From Fictibacillus macauensis ZFHKF-1 (GTDB lineage Bacteria; Bacillota; Bacilli; Bacillales; Fictibacillaceae): a DNA stretch of 64,000 nt. The notes beneath the pieces are model-generated. The model had not been told where the DNA came from, ran no database searches, and worked only from the letters and a program-made list of their open reading frames with translations. A program made the position numbers and the translations under genes. The DNA lies in NCBI RefSeq assembly GCF_000269865.1, contig NZ_AKKV01000019.1, forward strand, positions 186,001 through 250,000, written 5' to 3'. This document shows, in pieces, positions 33,911 through 42,997 of the stretch. The first letter of the stretch is position 1. The number at the start of each line of letters is the position of its first letter.

Positions 33911-34393
33911 GAGACTGAGACACAACACTTCCTCTGTCTCGTGGCGCACGCGAGGAATAGACTTGATTGTGCGCGAATCGGAACTTTACTCTTTTCGCCA
34001 TCATTGAAGAGCTTTTACGTTATTTCTTCTCATTTTTGAGCGCATTTACGAGATCATCTCTTCATTTTTGCTATTTTTCATCCCTTACCTACGTTGTAGG
34101 AAGCAATTTACCTAGTCTGCGCGCGAATCGAAGGCTCCTGCGCGCGAACGGACCTGGTCTGCGCGCGAATCGGGGGTTCCTGCGCGCGAACGGACTTGGT
34201 CTGCGCGCGTATGGACGGCCCGCGCGCGTTTACAAAGTGCTCTCTACGCCATTTTTGGTGCATTCGATGGCTACTTATATACAGCAAGACAATCTAAAAT
34301 CAAACGAACGAGCGACATAAAAAAATGGCTTCATCACCGAAACGGATGATGAAGCCATTTTTTATGTGCTAAGGCTGTTTATGTCCTATCCTC
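33911..34393 (-). repeat. composite repeat element 3 (inverted copy)
   Basis: This is the same architecture as element 4 but reversed. From the minus strand it opens with GAGGATAGGACATAA, then the hairpin, a segment resembling the same part of element 4 (TAGATTGTCTTGC against TAGATTATCTTGC there), an array of about six TTCGCGCGCA cores (plus-strand positions 34118-34230), a decayed 130-bp unit (about 33980-34110) and an end TTGTGTCTCAGTCTC. The two ends are imperfect inverted repeats (GAGACTGAGACACAA against GAGGATAGGACATAA). It fills the whole gap between the convergent trpE and peroxiredoxin genes. Confidence 0.88.
34319..34363. terminator. hairpin module of element 3, terminator of the peroxiredoxin gene
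   Basis: AAAAAATGGCTTCATCA pairs with TGATGAAGCCATTTTTT; the loop is CCGAAACGGA. Confidence 0.88.
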
Positions 34394-34402
34394 TTTTATT
34401 TC

Positions 34403-34906
34403 TTATAATGTTTTTTGAATATATTTAATCGTTTTGCGTAAGTCTTCGGCAGAAGGTCGACCGAAAGGACCAGTTTGTACGGAAATATGAAGGATACGCT
34501 TCTCAGGGTCAATGAGGAAAACGCCTGGTTCACCATGATGACCGTGATCTTCATATAATGTATCTTCATGTGTATAAACACCGAAAGCTTTTAGTGCTTC
34601 TTCTTTTTCATCATGTAATACTGGGAAACTAATGTGATGATTTTCTTTCAGCTTTTGAAGATTTTCTGGTTGATCTGTAGAAATCGCCATCACATGTGTA
34701 TTTAACTCTTTGAATACGTGCAAATTTTCTTGCAAGTCTTGAAGCTGCTCGTTACAAACCGGGCACCATTCACCACGGAAAAAGACGAGTAGATGGAAAC
34801 GGTTATCATCCTTTAAATGATCATGTAGATGAAAGGGTTTATTGTCACTCGTTTGTGCTGTAAAGTTAGGAGCTTGATCTCCAAGTTGTAATTGTGTCAT
34901 ATGCAT
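34403..34906 (-). CDS. peroxiredoxin-like thiol protein (AhpC/TSA family)
   Basis: A thioredoxin-fold protein of about 167 residues with 'LGDQAPNFTAQTSDNKPFHLHD' and the redox site 'FFRGEWCPVCNEQLQ' (CxxC, not the lone peroxidatic Cys of typical AhpC), then 'VMAISTDQPENLQKLKENHHISFPVLHD'. It probably reduces peroxides or disulfides. A His-rich stretch 'YEDHGHHGEPG' is seen near residue 130. The start is uncertain: ATGs at 34906 and 34900 both lack a clear ribosome site, and the frame stays open upstream to 34975. Confidence 0.85.
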   Translation of the reverse strand: MHMTQLQLGDQAPNFTAQTSDNKPFHLHDHLKDDNRFHLLVFFRGEWCPVCNEQLQDLQENLHVFKELNTHVMAISTDQPENLQKLKENHHISFPVLHDEKEEALKAFGVYTHEDTLYEDHGHHGEPGVFLIDPEKRILHISVQTGPFGRPSAEDLRKTIKYIQKTL

Positions 34907-35047
34907 TGCTGCTACTACTTTGTATAGTAACAGCTTCACCTCGCTTTCATAATTTCTTACTCTACTATTCCTCAAATTTTTTCATTTCAAACATTGTAAT
35001 AAATATAGATATAATGTCTCATCCTAAGAAGCGAGGATGGTGAGTGT

Positions 35048-36106
35048 ATGAAGCTATTAAAAGAATTAACCGAAGCAAATGGTGCCCCAGGATATGAGGG
35101 AGCCATTCGGAAAATTATGAAGCGAGAAATGGAACAAGCAAAAGCAACTATTGTCACCGATCATATAGGTAGTGTGTTTGCGCAGAAGATTGGTGATGAA
35201 AATGGACCTAAAGTAATGCTAGCGGGTCATCTGGATGAAGTTGCCTTCATGGTGAGTGAAATAACGAATAACGGGTATTTGCGATTTGTTCCGCTCGGAG
35301 GTTGGTGGGACCAAGTATTATTATCACAACGCGTTCACGTGATGGCAAAAACAAAAACGTATACGGGCGTCATAGGTTCGAAACCTCCGCACATTTTAAG
35401 GCCAGAAGAACGAAATAAAGTGTATCCGATGCGAGAAATGTTTATTGATATTGGTGCTCATAGTGATCAAGAGGTAGAGGAATGGGGTGTTCGCGTTGGT
35501 GATCCGATTATGCCCATTTGTCCCTTTGAAATCCTTCCTGATGGTGATACGATTTTAGCCAAGGCACTAGATAATCGCGTAGGCTGTTATTTAGCACTTT
35601 CTGTACTTGCGAACTTACAAAAGTGCGATCACCCGAATGTTGTTTTTTGTGGAGCGACCGTTCAAGAAGAAGTAGGCTTGCGTGGAGCAGCAACTGCGCC
35701 GTCGATTATTGAGCCCGAGGTGGCGATTGCCATGGATGTAGGAATTGCTCAAGATGGACCGAGTGACAATGGAAATAAAGCAAAGCTTGGTTCTGGTCCA
35801 CTTATTACGTTTTTAGATTCATCGATGATTCCGCATATCGGCTTGCGCGATTTTGTCATTGAGGTTGCCAATGCCGAACAAATTCCGTATCAAGTAGATG
35901 TATTACTTGGCGGTGGGACAGATGCGGGGCGATTCCATTTGTTTAAAAAAGGGGTTCCTTCCCTCGTAGTAGGGGTAGCTGCTCGCTATATTCATAGCCA
36001 CGTATCCATGATTAGTAAACGCGATTTAGAGCAAGCAAGTGCACTGTTAACAGCTGTAGTGAAACGATTAAATAAAAAAGAAACAAGCTCATTCATAGAT
36101 TTTTAA
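35048..36106 (+). CDS. ytoP: M42-family metallo-aminopeptidase (YtoP-like)
   Basis: A 352-residue cytoplasmic peptidase of the FrvX/PepA-glutamyl type. Metal-binding motifs are 'LAGHLDEVAFMVS', 'ALDNRVGCYLAL', 'ATVQEEVGLRGA' (catalytic Glu pair), 'AMDVGIAQD' and the final His in 'YIHSHVSMI'. These form the two-zinc centre. AGGATGGTGAG precedes the ATG. It lies alone in a plus-strand run of housekeeping genes. Confidence 0.93.
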   Translation: MKLLKELTEANGAPGYEGAIRKIMKREMEQAKATIVTDHIGSVFAQKIGDENGPKVMLAGHLDEVAFMVSEITNNGYLRFVPLGGWWDQVLLSQRVHVMAKTKTYTGVIGSKPPHILRPEERNKVYPMREMFIDIGAHSDQEVEEWGVRVGDPIMPICPFEILPDGDTILAKALDNRVGCYLALSVLANLQKCDHPNVVFCGATVQEEVGLRGAATAPSIIEPEVAIAMDVGIAQDGPSDNGNKAKLGSGPLITFLDSSMIPHIGLRDFVIEVANAEQIPYQVDVLLGGGTDAGRFHLFKKGVPSLVVGVAARYIHSHVSMISKRDLEQASALLTAVVKRLNKKETSSFIDF

Positions 36107-36188
36107 GAAAATTACGTTACAATAGAGAAAAAGGTGTTCATGAGTAATCGAGCGCCTTTCTTTTCATTTTATTTAGACGAGGTGTGCG

Positions 36189-36989
36189 ATGAAAAGAACC
36201 TATTTATTTATTGGAGCCGGTCGCATGGCAGCTGCCATGGTCAAAGGTTTAAAGGCCTCATGCGACGATCAGGTTACAATTTATGCTGCTAATTCAGGCA
36301 ATAAAGAAAGGCTTGAAATCTTCTGTACCGCCTATCAACTTTTCCCTGTGGTAGAAAATTGGACAGATTACATAACGAAAGTGGACACGATCGTTCTAGC
36401 CATGCCACCTTCGCAACAACAAGATATTCTACAGCAGTTGGCCCCTTTCGTAACAACGCAGCTTATTATTTCTGTAGCGGCAGGTAAAGGATTACGCGAG
36501 ATGCAAAAGTACCTTCCTGACCAAACAGCGGTTGCTTGGGTCATGCCCAATACGGCTGCTCAAATCGGACAATCCATGTCTCTTTATACAACGTCTACGA
36601 TATCAGAAGCGCAAAAAAGTGCATTACACGTATTATTAGAGAGCATAGGGGAAGCTAAAGAATGCAGTGAAGAACAAATTCATACGCTAACTGCAATTAC
36701 AGGAAGTGCTCCAGCGTTTGTATATGAATTTGCCATGAGTTTAATGGATGCAGCAGGTAATGCTCAGTTAGCTGAAGAAGAATTACAAGAACTCGTTGCA
36801 CAAATGATTTACGGAGCGGCCATGATGCTTAAAAGTTCATCGTCACCAGCAGAATTACGAGAGGCCGTTACTACTCCTGGAGGGGCAACAGCAGCGGGGC
36901 TGGATGTTCTTTACGCAAAGAACTTTCAGAAGGTCATTCATGAGGCAATCCAAGCGACATCTGAGCGAGCACGGATACTCGGAAACTAA
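36189..36989 (+). CDS. pyrroline-5-carboxylate reductase family protein
   Basis: A 266-residue protein of the ProC family, which makes proline from pyrroline-5-carboxylate with NAD(P)H. It has the Rossmann start 'TYLFIGAGRMAAAMVKGL', 'VAWVMPNTAAQIGQSMSLY' and the family signature 'REAVTTPGGATAAGLDVL'. Bacillus has several paralogues (proH, proI, proG, comER), so the exact role and symbol are open. GAGGTG precedes the ATG. Confidence 0.88.
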   Translation: MKRTYLFIGAGRMAAAMVKGLKASCDDQVTIYAANSGNKERLEIFCTAYQLFPVVENWTDYITKVDTIVLAMPPSQQQDILQQLAPFVTTQLIISVAAGKGLREMQKYLPDQTAVAWVMPNTAAQIGQSMSLYTTSTISEAQKSALHVLLESIGEAKECSEEQIHTLTAITGSAPAFVYEFAMSLMDAAGNAQLAEEELQELVAQMIYGAAMMLKSSSSPAELREAVTTPGGATAAGLDVLYAKNFQKVIHEAIQATSERARILGN

Positions 36990-37022
36990 GGACGATTGAT
37001 GTTCTAAAAAAAGAGGAGTTCT

Positions 37023-37616
37023 ATGAGTAAAGATATTTTATCATTTATTGTTCATTATCAGTATATTGGTATCTTTTTAGCACTGTGTTTAGGGATTATT
37101 GGGCTTCCCATTCCAGATGAAGTATTGTTAACGTTTTCTGGTTATTTAATCTCGCAAGGAAAAATGGAGTTTTTTCTAGCACTGTTGTTTGCTTTTGCAG
37201 GCGCAGTATCCGGTATAACCTTAAGTTATGTGTTAGGTAAAAAGCTAGGCTTACCATTCCTACGAAAATTCGGTCCTAAAATTGGCATACATGAGGATAA
37301 AATAGAAGTCACCCAAAAGTATTTTCAAAAGTATGGAAATATCGTGTTACTGATCGGATATTTTATTCCCGGTGTGCGTCATTTATCGGCGTATGTGGCC
37401 GGCATATCAGATATGAGCTGGCGTAAGTTTATGTTTTATGCGTATTCGGGAGGTCTGATTTGGGCATCTTTTTTCTTAATCTTAGGCAAGTCGCTTGGAG
37501 CGAAGTGGAAGTTAGTAGAGGAATATGCCCGTGAATTTGGTTTATATGCCTTGCTAATTGCTGCTGTTATTGCACTCGTCATATGGCTCATTTATCGAAA
37601 AAAACAAAAACGTTAA
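37023..37616 (+). CDS. DedA-family membrane protein
   Basis: A 197-residue DedA protein: 'LGIIGLPIPDEVLLTFSGYLISQGK' near the N terminus, 'LGKKLGLPFLRKFGPKIGIHEDKIEVTQKYFQKYG' and 'GYFIPGVRHLSAYVAGISDMSWRKF'. The proline-glutamate/aspartate and Arg-His residues typical of the family are present. It is most like the DedA gene at 39.5 kb (shared 'FGPKI' and 'GYFIPGVRHL'). It may act in lipid-carrier recycling. The first DedA at 1.4 kb belongs to another branch. Confidence 0.9.
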   Translation: MSKDILSFIVHYQYIGIFLALCLGIIGLPIPDEVLLTFSGYLISQGKMEFFLALLFAFAGAVSGITLSYVLGKKLGLPFLRKFGPKIGIHEDKIEVTQKYFQKYGNIVLLIGYFIPGVRHLSAYVAGISDMSWRKFMFYAYSGGLIWASFFLILGKSLGAKWKLVEEYAREFGLYALLIAAVIALVIWLIYRKKQKR

Positions 37617-37655
37617 AAGCATGGCAGAGAATAGTCTTCTCAAGCCATGCTTTTT
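37615..37655. terminator. terminator between DedA and flippase genes
   Basis: AAAAGCATGGC pairs with GCCATGCTTTT. Confidence 0.8.
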
Positions 37656-37711
37656 ACATGAATTTCTGTGATCTTACGAGATGTGTAAAATATAAAGCTT
37701 TCCAAAAAATA

Positions 37712-39247
37712 TTATTTTTCATGCTTATAAAACAACCGAGTCAGATAAAACGAACTAAGCTTTAAAATATAGTAAGAGCAGAAAAAGAAAGTGCAGGCTG
37801 CAAGAATAAGTAGTAATACGGGTGACGTAACATCATAGTGCGTAACGTGTAATAGCTGACAAAAACCTACTGTTAAACTACCAGCTAGCACAAAAAATAA
37901 ATAATCAAGCAGTTTTGGACGAAAGGATATTTCTTCTATAATCGTGTGGTAGTGCAAAAAAGAAAGCAAGACGCCACTAAAGTTCACAGCGATAATGACC
38001 CCGTGAATGCCAAAGGATGTTTGTGTGGCTAACGAAATAATTAATACGATTGAAAGAAGATTAACCCAAATCGTATGTGAAAATACGTCGCGCGCCCGTC
38101 CTAATCCGAAAAGAATGGCTTGTAAGGGGGCTAGTAAATAGTGAAAAAGAATAAACGGAGCAAGCAACATGAGAAATTCACCAGCTTGCGGAGAATGATA
38201 AAATAATTCAGTGAGCTCATCTGCGAAAAAATACATTAAAATGGAGCACGGAATGCCATACATAAACGTAATGGAAAAAGCTTGCTGAATGCGTTGATGA
38301 AGTGCATAATTGTCTTGCTTCGCGCGCGCTTCTGCGATCGAGGGAACGAGTGCTACATACAACGAATGACCGATAAAGCCAGGAAAATAACCAATGGTCA
38401 TGGCAAAGGCTGTAAGCATGCCATATTGTTTGGTAGCAACAGAAGCAGTAATGCCAGCAAAAATAAGGCTTTGTGTAATGATCATCGGATTAACGGCGGC
38501 GCTAAGTGCATTTAAAATCCGAACGCCCGTTGTTGGTAAGCTAACATGAAATAGTTTTTTTAGAATAACGCGCCGCTTAACGAGCGGTACCTCAACGCGT
38601 TCCTCAGAGAAGGAGTTTCCTTGTCGTTCCCCGAATAAGAAAGAGGCCGAGAAAAAGAGCAGCGAAACAAGCTCTCCAACCCCAATTCCGATGACAGCAG
38701 CGACAACCCGGAAAGCTAATGGCAAATGAGATAACCCTGTGAAAATATAAAAAATAAAGCTTAGTTGGGCTGTTTTTTCTAATAATTGCGCAATAGCGAT
38801 CGGCTTCATTTTTTGTAAGCCGCTAAAGTAACCTTTCAAAATAGACGTTGTTCCGATGACGGGAACAATTGGAATTAAAGCAAGCAATGGATAGGCGAGT
38901 CGAACATCAACAGCGTGTAAGTGTACAAGCAAAAAGGTAATGCCAGCAGCGATCGTAGCAAGCAGCAGACTCAAGGCTAAAATGACGTGAAAAGAGACGG
39001 TAACGATCCGAAGCCGCTGTTTATGACTGTGTGCCTCTTCCTCAGCGAGCACTTTTGAAAGTGCTGTGGGAAATTCTAGGGCGGCAATCGTTATTAAGAG
39101 CCCAGCAATCGGAAGCACCATCATATAGTAACCCATGCCTTCACTGCCAAGTGAGCGTGCTAATAAAATACTTACAACAAACTCGACAACCTTTGTATAC
39201 AGCATCGCAAATGATAATATTAATGTTCCTTTTAGAAATTTTCCCAT
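37712..39247 (-). CDS. oligosaccharide/lipid flippase, SpoVB/MurJ-like (MVF/PST family)
   Basis: A 511-residue membrane protein with about 14 spans. 'FLKGTLILSFAMLYTKVVEFVVSILLARSLGSEGMGYYMM' opens the protein, as in SpoVB, YkvU and YtgP of Bacillus, and 'GTTSILKGYFSGLQKMKPIAIAQLLEK' follows in the middle. The family moves lipid-linked sugars across the membrane; SpoVB acts in cortex synthesis. AAGGGTGAA precedes the ATG. It is flanked by two DedA genes. Confidence 0.87.
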   Translation of the reverse strand: MGKFLKGTLILSFAMLYTKVVEFVVSILLARSLGSEGMGYYMMVLPIAGLLITIAALEFPTALSKVLAEEEAHSHKQRLRIVTVSFHVILALSLLLATIAAGITFLLVHLHAVDVRLAYPLLALIPIVPVIGTTSILKGYFSGLQKMKPIAIAQLLEKTAQLSFIFYIFTGLSHLPLAFRVVAAVIGIGVGELVSLLFFSASFLFGERQGNSFSEERVEVPLVKRRVILKKLFHVSLPTTGVRILNALSAAVNPMIITQSLIFAGITASVATKQYGMLTAFAMTIGYFPGFIGHSLYVALVPSIAEARAKQDNYALHQRIQQAFSITFMYGIPCSILMYFFADELTELFYHSPQAGEFLMLLAPFILFHYLLAPLQAILFGLGRARDVFSHTIWVNLLSIVLIISLATQTSFGIHGVIIAVNFSGVLLSFLHYHTIIEEISFRPKLLDYLFFVLAGSLTVGFCQLLHVTHYDVTSPVLLLILAACTFFFCSYYILKLSSFYLTRLFYKHEK

Positions 39248-39352
39248 AGTTTCACCCTTATCGACTCCTTGTCTTCTACCAGTATATGAGGACAGGTTGG
39301 AAGTAGAAGAAGCAAATACAGAAGAAAAGTCAATGAGAAACGAGGCATAATT

Positions 39353-39380
39353 TTGTTAAATATTGATTAAATATTATAAA
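39353..39380 (+). promoter_or_regulatory. possible SigA promoter of the third DedA gene
   Basis: TTGTTA, 16 bases, TATAAA in an AT-rich stretch 75 bases before the start codon. Confidence 0.45.
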
Positions 39381-39455
39381 AATATGTAAAAAAAGCAATA
39401 CAAATGAAAGTGTTTCCGTTAGAATGAAAGCATATTCTAAAATAGTTGGTGTTGT

Positions 39456-40073
39456 ATGGAAAACTTTGTATTAGATATGTTTAATCAGTATGGCTATGTA
39501 GCCTTGTTCTTTTTATTGGCATTAGGAATCATTGGATTACCTGTGCCTGATGAATTTTTATTAACGTTCTCTGGTTATGTCGTTTACACAGGAGAAATTT
39601 CCTTTACACTTACATTTTGTACGGCTTTTTTAGGAACGGCAACGGGAAGCACGATTAATTACTGGCTCGGACGTCGGTATGGTCTGCCACTCCTTTTAAA
39701 GTTCGGTCCGAAAATTCATATTTCAGCAAAGAAAATAGAATTAACGCAACGGTACTTTCAACGATTTGGTAAACCGCTGATTGCTTTTGGCTATTTCATT
39801 CCTGGGGTGCGTCATTTAACCGCTTATTTTGCCGGAATGTCTGGTATTTCGTATCGAACGTTTGCCATGTATGCTTATGGAGGTGCGGTTTTTTGGGCGA
39901 TGCTCTTTATTTCACTCGGTCGCATGGTCGGAGCGAACTGGTATTTAGTCACGAGCATCGTTCATAAAGTAAGCTTATGGGCGATTCCTGTTCTCGTTGT
40001 GATTGCAATTGGAGTAATTATCTACTATATAAAAGTAAAAAATAAAAAATCCTATAATATGATAAAAAATTAG
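39456..40073 (+). CDS. DedA-family membrane protein
   Basis: A 205-residue paralogue of the DedA at 37.0 kb: 'LGIIGLPVPDEFLLTFSGYVVYTGE', 'LGRRYGLPLLLKFGPKIHISAKKIELTQRYFQRFG' and 'GYFIPGVRHLTAYFAGMSG' align throughout. It has a lysine-rich C terminus. The two genes flank a divergent lipid flippase, suggesting an old tandem duplication with the flippase between, or a functional envelope cluster. Confidence 0.9.
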   Translation: MENFVLDMFNQYGYVALFFLLALGIIGLPVPDEFLLTFSGYVVYTGEISFTLTFCTAFLGTATGSTINYWLGRRYGLPLLLKFGPKIHISAKKIELTQRYFQRFGKPLIAFGYFIPGVRHLTAYFAGMSGISYRTFAMYAYGGAVFWAMLFISLGRMVGANWYLVTSIVHKVSLWAIPVLVVIAIGVIIYYIKVKNKKSYNMIKN

Positions 40074-40121
40074 CGATTGTTGCCGAAATAGTGTACAAAC
40101 ATAGTAAAAGGAGTTTTTAGA

Positions 40122-40736
40122 ATGAAAGCAATCGATCCTACTACGTTATCAAGTAAAGACAACTATAAATTTTTAATTGGAAGTATCATTCCTCGTCCGA
40201 TTGCATTTGTAACGACCATTACCGAAGAGGGTGTGGTTAATGCGGCGCCCTTTAGTTTTTTTAACATTGTAAGTGCATCGCCGCCACTTTTAGCTGTCTC
40301 GGTTCAGCGCGCAGGAGGAACACAAAAAGATACGGCTCGCAATGCTATTTCGCAACGTGAATTCGTTGTTCACATTTCTGCCGAACACTATGTAGAGGCG
40401 ATTAATGAAACAGCGGCAGCTCTACCTCCTCATGAAAGTGAGGTAGCGCGCGCGGGGTTAACGACGGTACCGAGTACCGTTGTTAGCGTTCCGGGTATTA
40501 AGGAAGCGAGCATTCGCATGGAATGTGTGTTAGAGCAAGCCCTGCCCCTCGGTGAGAGTGAAGATGGAGAGCCAGCCTGTGACTTGCTCATTGGTAAAGT
40601 TGTACACTATCATATTACTGAAGAACTATATAAGGACGGAAAAATTGATCCACATGCGCTGAAACCAGTAAGCCGCTTAGCAGGCAATGATTATGCTAAA
40701 CTTGGAGAGATTTTCACCATTGAACGACCTAGCTAA
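40122..40736 (+). CDS. flavin reductase-like FMN-binding protein
   Basis: A 204-residue split-barrel flavoprotein of the flavin-reductase family: 'LIGSIIPRPIAFVTTITEEGVVNAAPFSFFNIVSASPP', 'SQREFVVHIS' and a C-terminal 'KPVSRLAGNDYAKLGEIF'. Relatives bind FMN and reduce flavins or act in oxygenase systems. AAAAGGAG precedes the ATG. It is a single gene with its own terminator. Confidence 0.87.
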   Translation: MKAIDPTTLSSKDNYKFLIGSIIPRPIAFVTTITEEGVVNAAPFSFFNIVSASPPLLAVSVQRAGGTQKDTARNAISQREFVVHISAEHYVEAINETAAALPPHESEVARAGLTTVPSTVVSVPGIKEASIRMECVLEQALPLGESEDGEPACDLLIGKVVHYHITEELYKDGKIDPHALKPVSRLAGNDYAKLGEIFTIERPS

Positions 40737-40744
40737 TAGAGGAG

Positions 40745-40778
40745 CCCGTAAGAATAAGCACATTCTTACGGGTTTTTT
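40745..40778 (+). terminator. terminator
   Basis: CCCGTAAGAAT pairs with ATTCTTACGGG, followed by TTTTTT. Confidence 0.9.
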
Positions 40779-40897
40779 CTTTTCTATCTAAAAAACAAGT
40801 CGGTGTGTTCCGATACAGAGTAAGAAAGGATTTTAATGAAACATTTCATTATTTCAAATAAATGGATTAAAATAAAGAAGAAGGGGAGGTCGTTTTT

Positions 40898-42910
40898 TTG
40901 AAGCGTGTTGTGGTTGGTGGTTGTTTTTTGTTTGTGTTTCTTTTTTTAGTGAGTTGTAGTGAACGAAAAGAAGCAGAATCGACAATGGAACGATATCTAT
41001 CGTATTGGCAAGACATGAAATTTGAAAAAATGTATTCTATGCTTGATGAGCGCAGTCAACAAAAAATATCACAAAAGGCTTTTGTACAGCGTTATCGTGT
41101 TATGTATAACGAAATGAAGGCGCATCATCTGAAGCTTACACCTATTATTCCGGATGAAGATCCAGCTGAAGACGAACAAGGATACACGGTGTATCGCTAT
41201 TCTATGAAAATGAACGGTCTTGCAGGAGAATTTACATATAAGAATGACTTGAAAATCATTAAAGAAGAAGGAGAGGACGGAGAAGAGTGGCGGATGGCTT
41301 GGGATGAAGCACAGCTCTTACCGCAAATGCAAAAAGGTGATCGTGTCAAGGTAGAGGTGATGAAAGGAAGACGTGGAGAAATTAGAGATCGCAATGGAAA
41401 TGCAATGGCTGTGAACGGAACAGCTGCGCAAGTTGGTGTGATTCCAAAGGAATTTTCTTCTTCACAACAGATGGAAGCTTTAGCGAAAACGCTGGGCATG
41501 ACAGTAAAAGATATTAACGCTGCTCTTCATGCACAATGGGTTCAACCTGACTTTTTTGTTCCGCTTAAAGTGCTGGCAGAACGAGATCAGGCGGTTAGAG
41601 AAGCAACTGCTATCAAGGGGGTCACAGTACGCTCCGTTGATACAAGAATCTATCCTTTTAAAGAGGTGGCGGCGCATCTCACGGGTTACGTTCAGCCTTT
41701 AACAGAAGCGGAACGAACGAAATTAGCGGACCAAGGCTATGAAGGAACAGATGTAATTGGACGAACAGGCTTAGAACGGATGTATGAAAAGCAATTAAAG
41801 GGAACAGATGGGGGAACGATTCGGCTCGTTGACAGTGCTGGTAACGAACGGAAAATGATCGCCAAAAAAGAGTCTGTGGACGGTAGCAGTGTTAACTTAA
41901 CCATTGACATGTTCTTACAGCAATATTTGTATAAACAAATGGAAAACGATATGGGAACAGCGACAGCACTTCATCCGAAAAATGGTGAGGTCTTAGCGTT
42001 AATTAGCGCTCCAGCCTATGATCCTAATGATTTTGTGCGCGGTTTAGATCCCGAGAAGTATAAAGCGCTCCAAAAAAATCCAAAGAACATCTTGTATAAT
42101 CGCTTTGCTGCCACCTATGCTCCAGGATCCACTTTAAAGCCAATTACCGCGGCCATTGGGTTGGAAAAAAAGGCCTTTGATCCTCGCAAAGAAAAAAAGA
42201 TTGACGGGAAAAAGTGGCAAAAGAAAAGCTGGGGAAGTAAGTACGTGACGCGGGTGGCTACGCCTTCAGCTGTTGATTTAAATACCGCCATGCTTTTTTC
42301 TGATAATATTTATTTTGCGCAACTGGCACTAGACATTGGAGCTGAAGAATTTGTGAAAGGCGCAACGTCTTTTGGATTCAATACGGCACTACCTTTTGAG
42401 GTTCCTTTATCAACCTCTTCGATAAAAAACAGTGATGTCCCTTCTGAAGAACTATTAGCGGATACAGGGTATGGGCAAGGACGGGTGCAATCGAACATAC
42501 TCCAATTAAGTTTGGCGTATACCGCATTTGTAAACGAGGGAAGCATTGTTAAACCGCAGCTTCTGTTGCAAAAAAAGCGACAACCAACTTACTGGAAAGA
42601 GAAAACAATCTCGAAGGAGACGGCGTCAACCGTTCGCCAAGCTCTCGTAAAAGTTGTAGAGCATCCAAAAGGAACAGCGCATCGGCCTGTTCTTGCTGAT
42701 TTACCGCTGGCAGGAAAAACAGGCACAGCGGAATTGAAGTCACAAGCCGGTGAAAAAGGCAAGGAGAATGGTTGGTTTATCGCCTTTAATGAAAAGAAGC
42801 CAACCTTATTAATTGCCATGATGATTGAAAACGCCCAAAATAGAGGTGGAAGTCATTATGTTGTACCTAAAGTAAAAGATGCGTTTCATTTTTATTTAAA
42901 AGAAAAATAG
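40898..42910 (+). CDS. pbpC: class B penicillin-binding protein with MecA-type N-terminal domain
   Basis: A 670-residue transpeptidase that cross-links peptidoglycan. The first 20 residues are a lipoprotein signal ending in 'LVSC' (Cys20). An NTF2-like MecA_N domain (about 25-150) and a PBP dimer domain ('MKGRRGEIRDRNG') precede the catalytic domain. Active-site motifs are 'STLK' (Ser411), 'SDN' (Ser468) and 'KTG' (Lys607). This layout is that of PBP3/PbpC and staphylococcal PBP2a, a low-affinity class. The start is a TTG, 8 bases behind AGGGGAGG. Confidence 0.93.
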   Translation: MKRVVVGGCFLFVFLFLVSCSERKEAESTMERYLSYWQDMKFEKMYSMLDERSQQKISQKAFVQRYRVMYNEMKAHHLKLTPIIPDEDPAEDEQGYTVYRYSMKMNGLAGEFTYKNDLKIIKEEGEDGEEWRMAWDEAQLLPQMQKGDRVKVEVMKGRRGEIRDRNGNAMAVNGTAAQVGVIPKEFSSSQQMEALAKTLGMTVKDINAALHAQWVQPDFFVPLKVLAERDQAVREATAIKGVTVRSVDTRIYPFKEVAAHLTGYVQPLTEAERTKLADQGYEGTDVIGRTGLERMYEKQLKGTDGGTIRLVDSAGNERKMIAKKESVDGSSVNLTIDMFLQQYLYKQMENDMGTATALHPKNGEVLALISAPAYDPNDFVRGLDPEKYKALQKNPKNILYNRFAATYAPGSTLKPITAAIGLEKKAFDPRKEKKIDGKKWQKKSWGSKYVTRVATPSAVDLNTAMLFSDNIYFAQLALDIGAEEFVKGATSFGFNTALPFEVPLSTSSIKNSDVPSEELLADTGYGQGRVQSNILQLSLAYTAFVNEGSIVKPQLLLQKKRQPTYWKEKTISKETASTVRQALVKVVEHPKGTAHRPVLADLPLAGKTGTAELKSQAGEKGKENGWFIAFNEKKPTLLIAMMIENAQNRGGSHYVVPKVKDAFHFYLKEK

Positions 42911-42916
42911 CCAGAC

Positions 42917-42946
42917 AACCTCTTCTGAAAAAAGGGAGAGGTTTTT
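42917..42946 (+). terminator. terminator of pbpC
   Basis: AACCTCT pairs with AGAGGTT around a 13-base loop, then T residues. Confidence 0.7.
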
Positions 42947-42997
42947 CGCTTTTGAAATCGAACATAAAATAATGAACAAAGAAAAGGGGGGATAGCT

